A DNA stretch of 31,504 nt from Zoogloea sp041904905 (GCF_041904905.1 NZ_JAYRMI010000045.1:1-31504), one strand, 5' to 3'. Counted from the first letter of the stretch, positions 23,611-31,423 are shown. The notes: generated from the letters alone by a model not told the origin. Program-made: numbers and translations.

Positions 23611-23782
23611 TCAATATCTCCTCTTCGGGTTGATTTATGTGTGTCGTCGCCTGAAACCCGAAACCGGGCGATCGACTGTTGCCGGCCGGCGCGCGGGGGC
23701 AGCCGTCCGGTGGGCTTCGGCCCGAGGGCCCTCTGCGGGTGATGCAGGCCATGCGGCGGGCGTGCGATGTGCGCACGGCCGA

Positions 23783-23826
23783 TAGCATAGCCAAAATTCT
23801 CAAAATTTATCAGCAATATCGATATT
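23783..23826 (-). promoter_or_regulatory. Promoter module copy 1, catechol 2,3-dioxygenase
   Basis: On the minus strand the perfect 12-bp palindrome AATATCGATATT (23826-23815), then GGCTATGCTA (23792-23783) with -10 TATGCT (23789-23784); no good -35. The ~165-nt leader to the ATG at 23610 is GC-rich with small hairpins and no gene. The palindrome and -10 are the parts best kept in copy 2 at 22554-22597. Confidence 0.6.
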
Positions 23827-23853
23827 TTTATGGGGCCCCCGCCTGCCGGGTGT

Positions 23854-25167
23854 TCAGTGGGCGGTGGCGGAGCGCCCGGCGTCGATGAGGGCGACGGCGA
23901 TGAAGGCGATCACGGCGGGGATGGAGATGGCCATGAAGTTCTGTTCGAGGGGCAGCTTCATGCCCACCAGCGCGCCGATCACGATGGGCGCCAGGATCGC
24001 GCCGCTGCGCCCCACGCCCGACGCCCAGCCGATGCCGGTGGAGCGCACCGCCATGGGGTAGTACTGCCCCACGTAGGCGTAGGTGATGATCTGGGTGCCG
24101 ATGGTGGAGGCGCCGGCAAGGCCGACCAGGACGAACAGCGCTTCGGTGGGCACCTTGTAGCCGAGCAGGGTGATCGACACCGCGGCGAGCGCGTAGAAGC
24201 CGAGGAGCACGTACTTGATGTGGAAGCGGTCGGCCAGCCAGCCGCCGCCGATGGCGCCGATCATCGCCCCGAAGTTGAGCACCAGCACGAAGGTGAGGGC
24301 GGAGCCCAGGCTGTAGCCGGCGCTGGCCATGAGCTTGGTGAGCCAGGAGCTGAGGGCGTACACCATGAACAGGCACATGAAGAAGGTGATCCAGAACATC
24401 AGCGTGCTGAAGCCGCGGCCTTCCTGGAACAGCTTGCCGATGGGGGCGCCGTGGGCTTTGTGGGCGGCGGGCAGGGCGAACTCGTCGTTGGGCGAGGGGA
24501 CGTAGCCCGGCTCCAGGCGCTGGACGATGGCCTTCAGCTCGTCGAAGCGGCCGGTCTTGATGAGGAAGGGCATGGATTCCGGCAGGGCCCGGAGCACGAA
24601 GGGGATGAGGAGCATCGGCGCGGCGGCGGCGAAGAACACGTAGGACCAGCCGTAGCTTTCGATCAGCCCCCTGCCGAGCACGGCGGCGAGCATGCCGCCC
24701 ACCGCGTAACCGCTGAACATGAGCGTGACCAGGGTGCTGCGCATCTTGCGGGGGGAGTACTCGGTCATCTGGGCGACGACATTGGGCATCACGCCGCCGA
24801 TGCCGAGGCCGGCCAGGAAGCGGGTGACGCTGAAGCTGACCGGGTCGCTGGTGAAACCGGCGGCGGCGGTGAAGGCGCTGAACAGCACGATGCAGATCAC
24901 GATGGCCCAGCGGCGGCCGATCCTGTCGGCGATGGTGCCGAGGAAGATCGCCCCGAACATCATCCCGAACAGGGCCGAACTGACCATGTAGCCGGCGGTG
25001 GCGGGGGTGACGCCCATCTCCTTCATGATCGAGGGCAGGGCGATGCCGGCCACGGCCAGGTCGTAGCCGTCGAAGATGATGATGAGGGCGCACCAGAACA
25101 GGACGACGCCGTGGAAGCGGTTGAACCTGGCGTGGTCCGACAGGTGGTGGATGTCTACGTGGGCCAT
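23854..25167 (-). CDS. Benzoate/aromatic acid:H+ symporter, MFS (AAHS family)
   Basis: A 437-aa, 12-helix major facilitator carrier. FDGYDLAVAG (32-41) in helix 1 carries the paired aspartates typical of the aromatic acid:H+ symporters PcaK and BenK, and GTIADRIGRR (77-86) is the MFS A-motif. It probably imports benzoate across the inner membrane for the dioxygenase encoded upstream. I chose the ATG at 25167 (MAHVDIHHL) with GAGAGA upstream. The reading frame is open through the preceding homopolymer into benD, which I regard as a sequence artefact rather than a real fusion. It is the last gene before the dioxygenase promoter. Confidence 0.9.
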   Translation of the reverse strand: MAHVDIHHLSDHARFNRFHGVVLFWCALIIIFDGYDLAVAGIALPSIMKEMGVTPATAGYMVSSALFGMMFGAIFLGTIADRIGRRWAIVICIVLFSAFTAAAGFTSDPVSFSVTRFLAGLGIGGVMPNVVAQMTEYSPRKMRSTLVTLMFSGYAVGGMLAAVLGRGLIESYGWSYVFFAAAAPMLLIPFVLRALPESMPFLIKTGRFDELKAIVQRLEPGYVPSPNDEFALPAAHKAHGAPIGKLFQEGRGFSTLMFWITFFMCLFMVYALSSWLTKLMASAGYSLGSALTFVLVLNFGAMIGAIGGGWLADRFHIKYVLLGFYALAAVSITLLGYKVPTEALFVLVGLAGASTIGTQIITYAYVGQYYPMAVRSTGIGWASGVGRSGAILAPIVIGALVGMKLPLEQNFMAISIPAVIAFIAVALIDAGRSATAH

Positions 25168-25200
25168 GGGTCTCTCGATGTTTGTGTAGTTATGGGCAGG

Positions 25201-25266
25201 CGCGGGGGGCGGGGGGGGGGGCGGGCACCCCCCGAAGCCCCCCCCCCCCGGGGGGGCCGGGGGGGG
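25201..25266. other. G/C homopolymer block, probable base-calling or assembly artefact
   Basis: Sixty-six bases that are almost only runs of G (up to about 11) and C (up to about 12), placed exactly where the conserved benD C-terminus (normally like YITGTVLPVGGGDLG) should lie. Sequence on both sides is ordinary. The block removes the benD stop codon and puts benD in frame with the transporter. Confidence 0.75.
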
Positions 25267-26010
25267 GATGTAGGCGGATTCGTCCGAGGCGAGGAAGAGG
25301 ATCGGGGCGACCTGTTCGTCGATGGTGCCGTAGCGGTGCATCAGGCTGGCGTCGATGGTCTGGTCGATGACGCCCTGGTACCACTCGGTTTCCTGCGCGG
25401 AGGGCGGCTCGGCGTTGCGCGGGATGCGGCGGGGCGGGGCTTCGGTGCCGCCGGGGGCGGTGGCGTTGATGCGGATGCCGTCCTTGGTGTGTTCCATGGC
25501 GATGGAGGCGGTGAGGGCATTCACGCCGCCTTTGGCCGCGGAGTAGGGCACCCGGTGCACGCCACGGGTGGCGATGGACGACACGTTCACGATCACGCCC
25601 TTCTTCTGGGCCAGCATGGCCGGCAGCACGGCGCGGCAGCACCACAGGGTGGGGAACAGCGAGCGGCGGATCTCGGCCTCGATCTGGGCTTCTTCGTAGA
25701 ACTCGAAGGGCTTGGCCCAGATGGTGCCGCCGACGTTGTTGATGAGCACGTCGATGCGCTTGTGCTTCTTGAGGGCAGCGTCCATCACCGACCGGGCGCC
25801 GGCGAAGGTCTCCAGATCGGCTTGCACGGCGATGGCCTTGCCGCCGGCGTCCTTGATCTCGGCGACGACCTCCTTCACCAGGTCGGAGCGGTCCACCGCC
25901 ACCACGGCGCCGCCTTCGGCCGCGACTTGCAGGGCGACGCCGCGGCCGATGCCCTGGGCAGCGCCGGTGACGATGACGACCTTCTTCTTGAAACGGTTTG
26001 CGCCGGCCAT
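25201..26010 (-). CDS. benD: 1,6-dihydroxycyclohexa-2,4-diene-1-carboxylate dehydrogenase, 3' end unreliable
   Basis: A short-chain dehydrogenase oxidising the cis-diol made by BenABC to catechol with loss of CO2, using NAD. Cofactor loop TGAAQGIG (15-22), Asp40, NNVGG (91-95), Ser144/145, Tyr156 and Lys160. The protein reads normally to residue 248 (FLASDESAYI), then turns into Pro/Gly homopolymer; about a dozen residues and the stop are lost, so the end given is approximate. The true stop probably lies near 25228, and another frame stops at 25190. The ATG at 26010 is 1 nt after the benC stop, with no good Shine-Dalgarno, so coupled translation is likely. Confidence 0.85.
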
Positions 26011-26011
26011 G

Positions 26012-27025
26012 TCAGTGGGCCCCCGCGGTGGACGACGAGAACTTCTCGAAGTGGAAGCTGTTGGGGGTGACGCCGGCACCTTCGATCCACTTGCGCACGC
26101 CCTCGACCATCGGCGGGGGGCCGCAGACGTAGACGTCCACCTTGCCGTCGTGCAGTTGGGCGGCGGTGAGGTGGTCGGTGACGTAGCCTGTCTTCGGGTG
26201 GCCGCTGGCGGGATCGACGACCACGGTGAAGAACTCGAGGCCGGGGATGGCGGCCTGGAGGGCGGCCAGGGTTTCCAGCTCGACGAGGTCGTCGTTGCTG
26301 TTGACGCCGTAGGCCAGCAGGATGGGCTGGGCGGGCGGGTTGTTCTGGAGGGACTGCAGCATCGACAGGAAGGGGGCGAGGCCGGTGCCGCCGGCAAGCA
26401 TCAGCACGGGGCGGTCGACCGGGCGCAGGTAGAAGCTGCCGTAGGGGCCGGTGAAGCTCATGGTGTCGCCGACCTGGGCGGTGTGGCGCATGTGGGTGCT
26501 CATCAGACCGCCGGGCACGTCGCGGATCAGGAAGCCGACGCCGCTCCGGTTGGGGGCGCTGCTGAAGGAGTAGGCGCGGGTTTCCTGGGTGCCGGGGACG
26601 ACGAGGTTGACGTACTGGCCGGGCAGGAAGGAGATGGGCTTGTCGGCTTCGAGCTTGAAGGAGACGGTGGTGGGCGAGTTGCGGTCGATCTCGGTGAGGG
26701 TGGCGCGGTGGGTGGCGACTTCGGTCTTGCACGCGGCGGCGGAGGCCGGCACGCGGATCACGCAGTCGGAGGCGGGCTTCATCTGGCAGGTGAGGATGTA
26801 GCCCCGGGCGGCCTCGTCGTCGGTGAGGGCGTCTTCGATGTAGACGCCCTGGGTGTAGCTGCCGCTCTCGCACTGGCATTTGCAGGTGCCGCAGGCGCCG
26901 TCGCGGCAGTCGAGGGGGATGTTGATCTTGGCACGGTAGGCGGCGTCGGCCACCAGCTCGTCGGCGTCGCACTGGATGATGCGGGTGACCCCGTCTTCGA
27001 ATTGCAGGGCGATGTTGTACGGCAT
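26012..27025 (-). CDS. benC: Benzoate 1,2-dioxygenase electron-transfer component (ferredoxin-NADH reductase)
   Basis: A 337-aa iron-sulfur flavoprotein passing electrons from NADH to the Rieske dioxygenase. The N-terminal plant-type [2Fe-2S] domain has Cys40, Cys45, Cys48 and Cys80 (LDCRDGACGTCKC; LTC). The FAD domain shows RAYSFSSAPN, and the NAD domain GGTGLAPFLSML and YVCGPPPMV. The start at 27025 (MPYNIALQFEDG) is chosen over an in-frame ATG 66 nt upstream, because AAGGAC precedes it and homologues start here. It lies between benB and benD, in the canonical benABCD order. Confidence 0.94.
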   Translation of the reverse strand: MPYNIALQFEDGVTRIIQCDADELVADAAYRAKINIPLDCRDGACGTCKCQCESGSYTQGVYIEDALTDDEAARGYILTCQMKPASDCVIRVPASAAACKTEVATHRATLTEIDRNSPTTVSFKLEADKPISFLPGQYVNLVVPGTQETRAYSFSSAPNRSGVGFLIRDVPGGLMSTHMRHTAQVGDTMSFTGPYGSFYLRPVDRPVLMLAGGTGLAPFLSMLQSLQNNPPAQPILLAYGVNSNDDLVELETLAALQAAIPGLEFFTVVVDPASGHPKTGYVTDHLTAAQLHDGKVDVYVCGPPPMVEGVRKWIEGAGVTPNSFHFEKFSSSTAGAH

Positions 27026-27057
27026 GGGAGTTGTCCTTCTCTGCGCGGGTGGTGCGC

Positions 27058-27079
27058 GGCCCGCCTTCGGGGGCGGGCC
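27058..27079. other. Intercistronic hairpin between benB and benC
   Basis: GGCCCGCC (27058-27065) pairs with GGCGGGCC (27072-27079) around a 6-nt loop in the 70-nt gap. Without a U-tract it is more likely an mRNA-processing or stabilising structure that lets the oxygenase subunits be made in excess over the reductase than a terminator. Confidence 0.45.
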
Positions 27080-27095
27080 GTCGTCGATCAATGAA

Positions 27096-27581
27096 TCAGA
27101 TGTGGTAGATGTCCAGCACGTGGTGGATGTAGTCGTTCTTCAGCACCACGTACTTCTTCTTGATGAGCGGGCGCTCGCCGGACGTGTCGAGGGTGTACTC
27201 GGAGTAGCCGAAGTAGGTGTCGAGGATGTCGTAGCGGAAGCTGTGGGTCGCCCAGTTGAAGCGGACCGTGGCGCTCGTCTCGTCCTGGGCCAGCACCTCG
27301 AGGTTGGTGATGAGGTGACAGTGGCGGGTGTCCGGGATGGTGGCGCTGGAGCGGTCGGTCTCGATCCGGAAGACGCGGTCTTCGAGGCCCTGCTTGTTGG
27401 CGTAGTAGATCAGCGAGACCTGGCTGTGCGGGTCGTCGGTAAGGGTGTCGTCGTCGTCCCACGACGGCATCCAGAACTCCACGTCGTCGGCGTAGAACGA
27501 CAGCCAGTCGTTCCAGCGGCGCTCATCGAGGGCGCGGGCTTCTTGAAAGACAAAGGCTTGAATGGCTTCGTAGGACAGCAT
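27096..27581 (-). CDS. benB: Benzoate 1,2-dioxygenase small (beta) subunit
   Basis: A 161-aa structural subunit of the alpha3beta3 ring-hydroxylating dioxygenase, with the NTF2-like cone fold of the family. ALDERRWNDWLSFYADDVEFWMP (17-39 region) and the C-terminal KKKYVVLKNDYIHHVLDIYHI region are typical of BenB/XylY. Its ATG overlaps the benA stop by one base (TAATG), a sign of tight translational coupling and equal stoichiometry. Confidence 0.95.
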   Translation of the reverse strand: MLSYEAIQAFVFQEARALDERRWNDWLSFYADDVEFWMPSWDDDDTLTDDPHSQVSLIYYANKQGLEDRVFRIETDRSSATIPDTRHCHLITNLEVLAQDETSATVRFNWATHSFRYDILDTYFGYSEYTLDTSGERPLIKKKYVVLKNDYIHHVLDIYHI

Positions 27582-28954
27582 TAGTTGGCTCCGTTTTCTT
27601 GTTCAGCGAGGATGGCTTGCTTCATGACTTCGACCCAGTACTGGTGCTGCATCACGTACAGCCCTTCGTCCTCGGTCTTGATGCCCGACAGCTCCGGCTT
27701 GAGGCCGATGAGGTCGGCGTTCTCGTCCGGGCCCTCCACCCAGTGGGTGGCGCCGCGGGTCATGTCGTTCCACTTGACGATGCGGGCGTTGAACCCGTGC
27801 TGGCAGGAGCGGAACTCTTCCAGGTCGTCGGGGGTGGCCATCCCGGTGGCGTTGAAGAAGTCTTCGTACTGGCGCAGGCGGCGCTGGCGGGCTTCCGGGG
27901 CTTCGCCCTTCGGCGCGATGCAGTAGATGACGGCCTCGGTCTTGTCGACGGCCAGCGGGCGCAGCACGCGGATCTGCGAGCTGAACTGGTCCATCAGGTA
28001 CACGTTGGGGTACAGGCACAGGTTGCGCGATTTGCGCAGCATCCAGTCGGCGCGCGCCTCGCCGAACTTCTCGACCCACTCGGCACGCTTGCTCCACAGG
28101 GGGCGGTCTTCCGGGTTGGCCCAGTTGGTCCACAGCAGCATGTGGCCGTTCTTGAAGGAGTAGGAGCCGCCGCCCTGGCGGGCCCAGCCGCCGGCGCTCA
28201 TCGCCTTGATGGTGTCCACCTTCCCGTCGGCGGTGCGGCGGCCCTGGGTGGCGGCGTAGTTCCAGTGGGTGGCGGTGACGTGGTAGCCGTCGGCGCCGTT
28301 CTCGGCCTGCAGCTTCCAGTTGGCGTCGAAGGTGTAGGCACCCGAGCCGCGCAGCACTTCGATGCCGTCCGGGGCCTGGTCCACGATCATGTCGATGATC
28401 TTGGTGGCTTCGCCCAGGTGCTCGACGAGGGGCGCGACGTCCGGGTTCAGCGACCCGAACAGGAAACCGCGGTAGCTCTCGAAGGCGCCCAGCTTGATGA
28501 GGTCGTGGCTGCCTTCCTTGTTGAAGCACTCGGGGTAGCCGGCGTCCGGGTTCTGGTCCTTCACCTTGAGCAGCTTGCCGGCGTTGTTGAAGGTCCAGCC
28601 GTGGAAGGGGCAGGTGAAGCTCGACTTGTTGCCCTTCTTGTGGCGGGCCAGCGTGGCGCCCCGGTGGGTGCAGGTGTTGGCGAAGGCGTGGAGCTGGCCG
28701 CTCTTGTCGCGGGTGATGATGACCGGCTGCCGGCCCACGTAGAGGGTGAAGTAGTCGTTCGGGTTCGGGATCTGGCTCTCGTGGGCCATGAAGATCCAGT
28801 TGCCTTCGAAGATGTACTTCATCTCCAGCTCGAACAGCTCGGCGTCGGTGAAGGCCGCGCGGTCGATGCGGTACATCTTCCTGGCCGGGTCCTCCTCCAG
28901 CATCGCGTCCAGCTTCGCAATCTTGAGTTGGGTGTCTTGGGTTGCTTGGGTCAC
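27581..28954 (-). CDS. benA: Benzoate 1,2-dioxygenase large (alpha) subunit
   Basis: A 457-aa Rieske non-haem iron oxygenase adding O2 to benzoate to give the 1,2-cis-diol. Rieske ligands Cys95, His97, Cys115 and His118 (CTHRGA, CPFHGW). The mononuclear iron region NGADGYHVTATH carries bridging Asp222, His225 and His230. RHKKGNKSSFTCPFHGWTF is close to BenA/XylX. The start is GTG at 28954, with AGGAG 7 nt before it. Benzoate versus substituted benzoates (toluate) cannot be separated by eye. It is the first gene of the operon behind a sigma-54 promoter about 285 nt upstream. Confidence 0.95.
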   Translation of the reverse strand: MTQATQDTQLKIAKLDAMLEEDPARKMYRIDRAAFTDAELFELEMKYIFEGNWIFMAHESQIPNPNDYFTLYVGRQPVIITRDKSGQLHAFANTCTHRGATLARHKKGNKSSFTCPFHGWTFNNAGKLLKVKDQNPDAGYPECFNKEGSHDLIKLGAFESYRGFLFGSLNPDVAPLVEHLGEATKIIDMIVDQAPDGIEVLRGSGAYTFDANWKLQAENGADGYHVTATHWNYAATQGRRTADGKVDTIKAMSAGGWARQGGGSYSFKNGHMLLWTNWANPEDRPLWSKRAEWVEKFGEARADWMLRKSRNLCLYPNVYLMDQFSSQIRVLRPLAVDKTEAVIYCIAPKGEAPEARQRRLRQYEDFFNATGMATPDDLEEFRSCQHGFNARIVKWNDMTRGATHWVEGPDENADLIGLKPELSGIKTEDEGLYVMQHQYWVEVMKQAILAEQENGAN

Positions 28955-29103
28955 GCTGATCTCCTATCCATGGTCTAAATCGAGGGACGGCCGCGGGGCT
29001 TGCCGACCCCTCTTGTTACGTTTCTCCAGGCAACGGACGTCCGTGACGACCTGCGTCGCGGCGGGTCGGCTGTCTGGCGGGGCGGGTTTGGGTGGCGGTC
29101 CGG

Positions 29104-29142
29104 CTAGCGGCGCCGGTCGCGATGGCGCAAGAGGTGCTGCAT
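29104..29142 (-). CDS. Possible 12-aa leader peptide in the ben operon 5' region
   Basis: An ATG at 29142 with a strong AAGGAGAC six bases before it opens MQHLLRHRDRRR and stops at TAG (29106-29104). It lies between the sigma-54 start site (about 29227) and benA. The Shine-Dalgarno is better than that of several real genes nearby. It is rich in Arg and His, so an attenuating or coupling role is possible, but no alternative hairpins were established and it may be chance. Confidence 0.35.
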   Translation of the reverse strand: MQHLLRHRDRRR

Positions 29143-29238
29143 GGCTGTCTCCTTGGTGTGCCTCTCTGGGGGCGGTTCGGGCGCTGCCGGGTGGCTGTCG
29201 AGCATTTGCTCACCTGGCGGCCTTCCACACCCTGATTT

Positions 29239-29254
29239 AGCAGGAGCTGTGCCA
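29239..29254 (-). promoter_or_regulatory. Sigma-54 (-24/-12) promoter of the ben operon
   Basis: On the minus strand TGGCACAGCTCCTGCT (29254-29239). It keeps TGGCAC at -24, GC at -12 and the invariant GG-N10-GC spacing. It points at benA, with a predicted start near 29227, and lies about 125 bp from DmpR/XylR-like upstream sites. Transcription should therefore need RpoN and the enhancer-binding protein encoded divergently. Confidence 0.8.
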
Positions 29255-29377
29255 CGCTGCGCCGGGCGGGCCCCTCCGCTTGGCCTATCCCCTTGTCCGC
29301 AAAGGGTTGTTGCCGGTTTCGCGATGCCCGGGCGGGGGTGACGCGGCTGGCCTGCGACAAGGTGGTGCTGGCGGGTG

Positions 29378-29393
29378 TGAATCAAATGATTTA
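29378..29393. promoter_or_regulatory. Upstream activating sequence 1 (XylR/DmpR-like)
   Basis: TGAATCA-AA-TGATTTA, a 7-2-7 inverted repeat with one mismatch, similar in layout to the XylR/DmpR site (TTGATCA-AT-TGATCAA from family knowledge). It lies about 150 bp upstream of the predicted ben start, the usual enhancer distance. Confidence 0.6.
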
Positions 29394-29421
29394 ATGCGCC
29401 CATAAATTTTGCGGCGCAATA

Positions 29422-29437
29422 TGAATCAATGCGTGCA
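29422..29437. promoter_or_regulatory. Upstream activating sequence 2, half-conserved
   Basis: It repeats TGAATCAA of site 1, with the centre 44 bp away (about four helical turns), but the second half is degenerate. Two sites about four turns apart are the pattern of XylR-type promoters. It also lies in the promoter region of the divergent regulator, where binding could repress it. Confidence 0.45.
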
Positions 29438-29547
29438 TAGTTCCCTTCATGGCGTTGTTTCTTTCCCATGAGCCGGCGTATCTTTGGCGGCAAAGACGGT
29501 CCGCACCGATGCGGCGGCCGGAACAACGTATTCAGGATGGAGACACT

Positions 29548-29589
29548 ATGAGCAGCGCAGCGCGCCCCGAGGCCGGAGGCCAGGCATGA
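29548..29589 (+). CDS. Possible 13-aa upstream ORF overlapping the regulator start
   Basis: An ATG at 29548, with GGAG 7 bases before it, encodes MSSAARPEAGGQA and stops in an ATGA overlap with the regulator ATG at 29586. The regulator's own site (GGAGGCCAGGC) is poorer, so ribosomes may be delivered by coupling. It has no homology I recognise. Confidence 0.4.
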   Translation: MSSAARPEAGGQA

Positions 29590-31400
29590 AGACGATCGCC
29601 AAGGCGCCATCGGCAGCGCGAGGCCGGCCGGTCGTCGATCCCGGGCCCGACAGCCAGGGCAAGCTCCGGCTTCCCGACTTCTCCGACCTCCTCGCCCGCC
29701 TGCGCTTCTCGACCGGCGACGGGCGCATCTGGCTGGACGACCAGCGCATGCTGCTGATCCACGCCAAATCCCTCGGCACCCTGCGCCGCGAGATGATCGA
29801 GGCCCTCGGCATGGACGTCGCCCGCGGCTTCATGACCCGGATGGGTTACCACGCCGGCGTGCACGACGCCCAGATGGCCCGCAAGGTGCGCTCCCGCACC
29901 TCCCTGCGCGACATGTTCGTCGTCGGCCCCCAGATGCACTGCCTCGAAGGCATCGGCATCTCCGAGCCGGTCCGGCTCGAGTTCGACGTGGCGCGCGGGC
30001 AGCACTACGGCGAGTTCATCTGGACGAGCCAGGTGGAGGACGAAGAGCACATGCGCCACTTCCCGATCGGCAGCGAGCCCGCCTGCTGGATGCAGATCGG
30101 CTACGCCTCGGGCTTCTCCACCGAGTTCATGGGCCGTCAGGTGCTGTACCGCGAAGTGGAATGCCAGTCGATGGGCCATTCGGCCTGTCGTATCGTCGGC
30201 AAGCTGGTGGAAGAATGGGGCGAGGAGGGCGTCGAGGATCTCCGCTACATGATGCCCGAGACCCTCACCGAGCACCCCGTGCCCACCGGGCGCCCGGCCA
30301 GCGCCGTCGGCCGCCCGACCGAAGAGGACGCGCAGCAGAGCGGCCCGGTCGGCATCTCGCCCAGCTACGCCGCCGCCTTACATATGGTGAAGCGCGTGGC
30401 GCCCACTCAGGCGACGGTGTTGTTCCTGGGGGAGAGCGGGGTGGGCAAGGAAGTCTTCGCGCGCAACCTGCATCGTTTGAGCAACCGCAGCAGCAAACCC
30501 TTCGTCGCCATCAACTGCGCGGCGATCCCCGAACAGCTGATCGAATCCGAACTCTTTGGCGTCGAGCGGGGCGCCTTCAGCGGCGCCCTGCAGAGCCGGC
30601 CCGGCCGTTTCGAGCGCGCCGATGGCGGCACCCTGTTCCTCGACGAGATCGGCACCCTCAGCGCCATCGCCCAGGGCAAGCTGCTGCGGGTGCTGCAGGA
30701 GGGCGAAGTGGAACGCCTTGGCGACACCTGTACCCGGCAGGTGGATGTGCGGGTGATCGCCGCCACCAACGTCGATCTGCGCGAGGAAGTTCGGGCCGGC
30801 CGCTTCCGCGAAGACCTGTTCTTCCGCCTCAACGTGTTCCCGATCCGCATCGCCCCCCTGCGCGAGCGCCGTGAGGACATCCCGCTGCTGATGACTCACT
30901 TCCTCACCAAGTTCAACCGGCTGCACGGGCGCCATCTCACCGGCTTCACCCAGCGCGCAGTGGATGCCATGCTGTCCTACGACTGGCCGGGCAACGTGCG
31001 CGAGATCGAGAACGTCATCGAGCGCGGCGCGATCCTTGCGCCCGAGAACGGCGCCATCGATTCGCCCCACCTATTCACCAGCGGCGAGCATTTCGGCGAG
31101 CACCGCTTCGAAGTGGGCCGCGAAGGGCGTCTGGTGGCCAGCGATCCTGCGTCGCTGGTCTCTGGGCCGGATCAAGGCTGCGAACTCGATCGGGTGAGTC
31201 GCGGCGTCAATAACCTGCTGCTCGGCGACGGCGAAGAGTGCGAGAACGTCTCCCTCGACGAGATCGAAACCCTGCTCCTCAAGCGCGCCCTGGAGCGGGC
31301 CGGCGGAAATATTGCCGCCGCCGCACGCCTGCTCGGCATCACCCGCCCACAGATGGTTTACCGGCTCAAGAGCCGGGGCATTGTTCAGGACGGCGACTGA
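29586..31400 (+). CDS. Sigma-54-dependent activator of the DmpR/MopR/XylR family
   Basis: A 604-aa enhancer-binding protein: XylR_N sensor with V4R segment (about 30-210), linker, AAA+ domain (about 255-490) and Fis-type helix-turn-helix (NIAAAARLLGITRPQMVYRL, 575-594). Walker A GESGVGKE (282-289), Walker B GGTLFLDEIG (347-356). The sigma-54 contact loop reads GAFSGA (329-334) instead of GAFTGA. By a constant offset of 12 from MopR numbering, the zinc ligands Cys167, Glu190, Cys193 and Cys201 and the phenol-contact residues His118 and Trp146 are all kept, which suggests a phenolic effector. Start at 29586 is chosen because homologues begin about here; the frame is open further upstream. It is divergent from the ben operon and most likely activates it. 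Confidence 0.92.
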   Translation: MKTIAKAPSAARGRPVVDPGPDSQGKLRLPDFSDLLARLRFSTGDGRIWLDDQRMLLIHAKSLGTLRREMIEALGMDVARGFMTRMGYHAGVHDAQMARKVRSRTSLRDMFVVGPQMHCLEGIGISEPVRLEFDVARGQHYGEFIWTSQVEDEEHMRHFPIGSEPACWMQIGYASGFSTEFMGRQVLYREVECQSMGHSACRIVGKLVEEWGEEGVEDLRYMMPETLTEHPVPTGRPASAVGRPTEEDAQQSGPVGISPSYAAALHMVKRVAPTQATVLFLGESGVGKEVFARNLHRLSNRSSKPFVAINCAAIPEQLIESELFGVERGAFSGALQSRPGRFERADGGTLFLDEIGTLSAIAQGKLLRVLQEGEVERLGDTCTRQVDVRVIAATNVDLREEVRAGRFREDLFFRLNVFPIRIAPLRERREDIPLLMTHFLTKFNRLHGRHLTGFTQRAVDAMLSYDWPGNVREIENVIERGAILAPENGAIDSPHLFTSGEHFGEHRFEVGREGRLVASDPASLVSGPDQGCELDRVSRGVNNLLLGDGEECENVSLDEIETLLLKRALERAGGNIAAAARLLGITRPQMVYRLKSRGIVQDGD

Positions 31401-31423
31401 TCTGAATTAATTTCTCAAACCTC

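Noticed and set aside
23854..26010. A true BenD-MFS fusion protein
   Set aside because: The frame is open, but the joining segment is a G/C homopolymer in place of the conserved BenD end, and the transporter keeps its own start and Shine-Dalgarno. I list two genes.
23830..26070. 746-codon plus-strand open frame across transporter and benD
   Set aside because: It is antisense to two clear genes and passes through the homopolymer block; no domain or ribosome site supports it.
28951..28971. Six-codon ORF overlapping the benA GTG start
   Set aside because: An ATG at 28971 gives MDRRSA and a GTGA overlap, but it contains the benA ribosome site and has none of its own; more likely chance.
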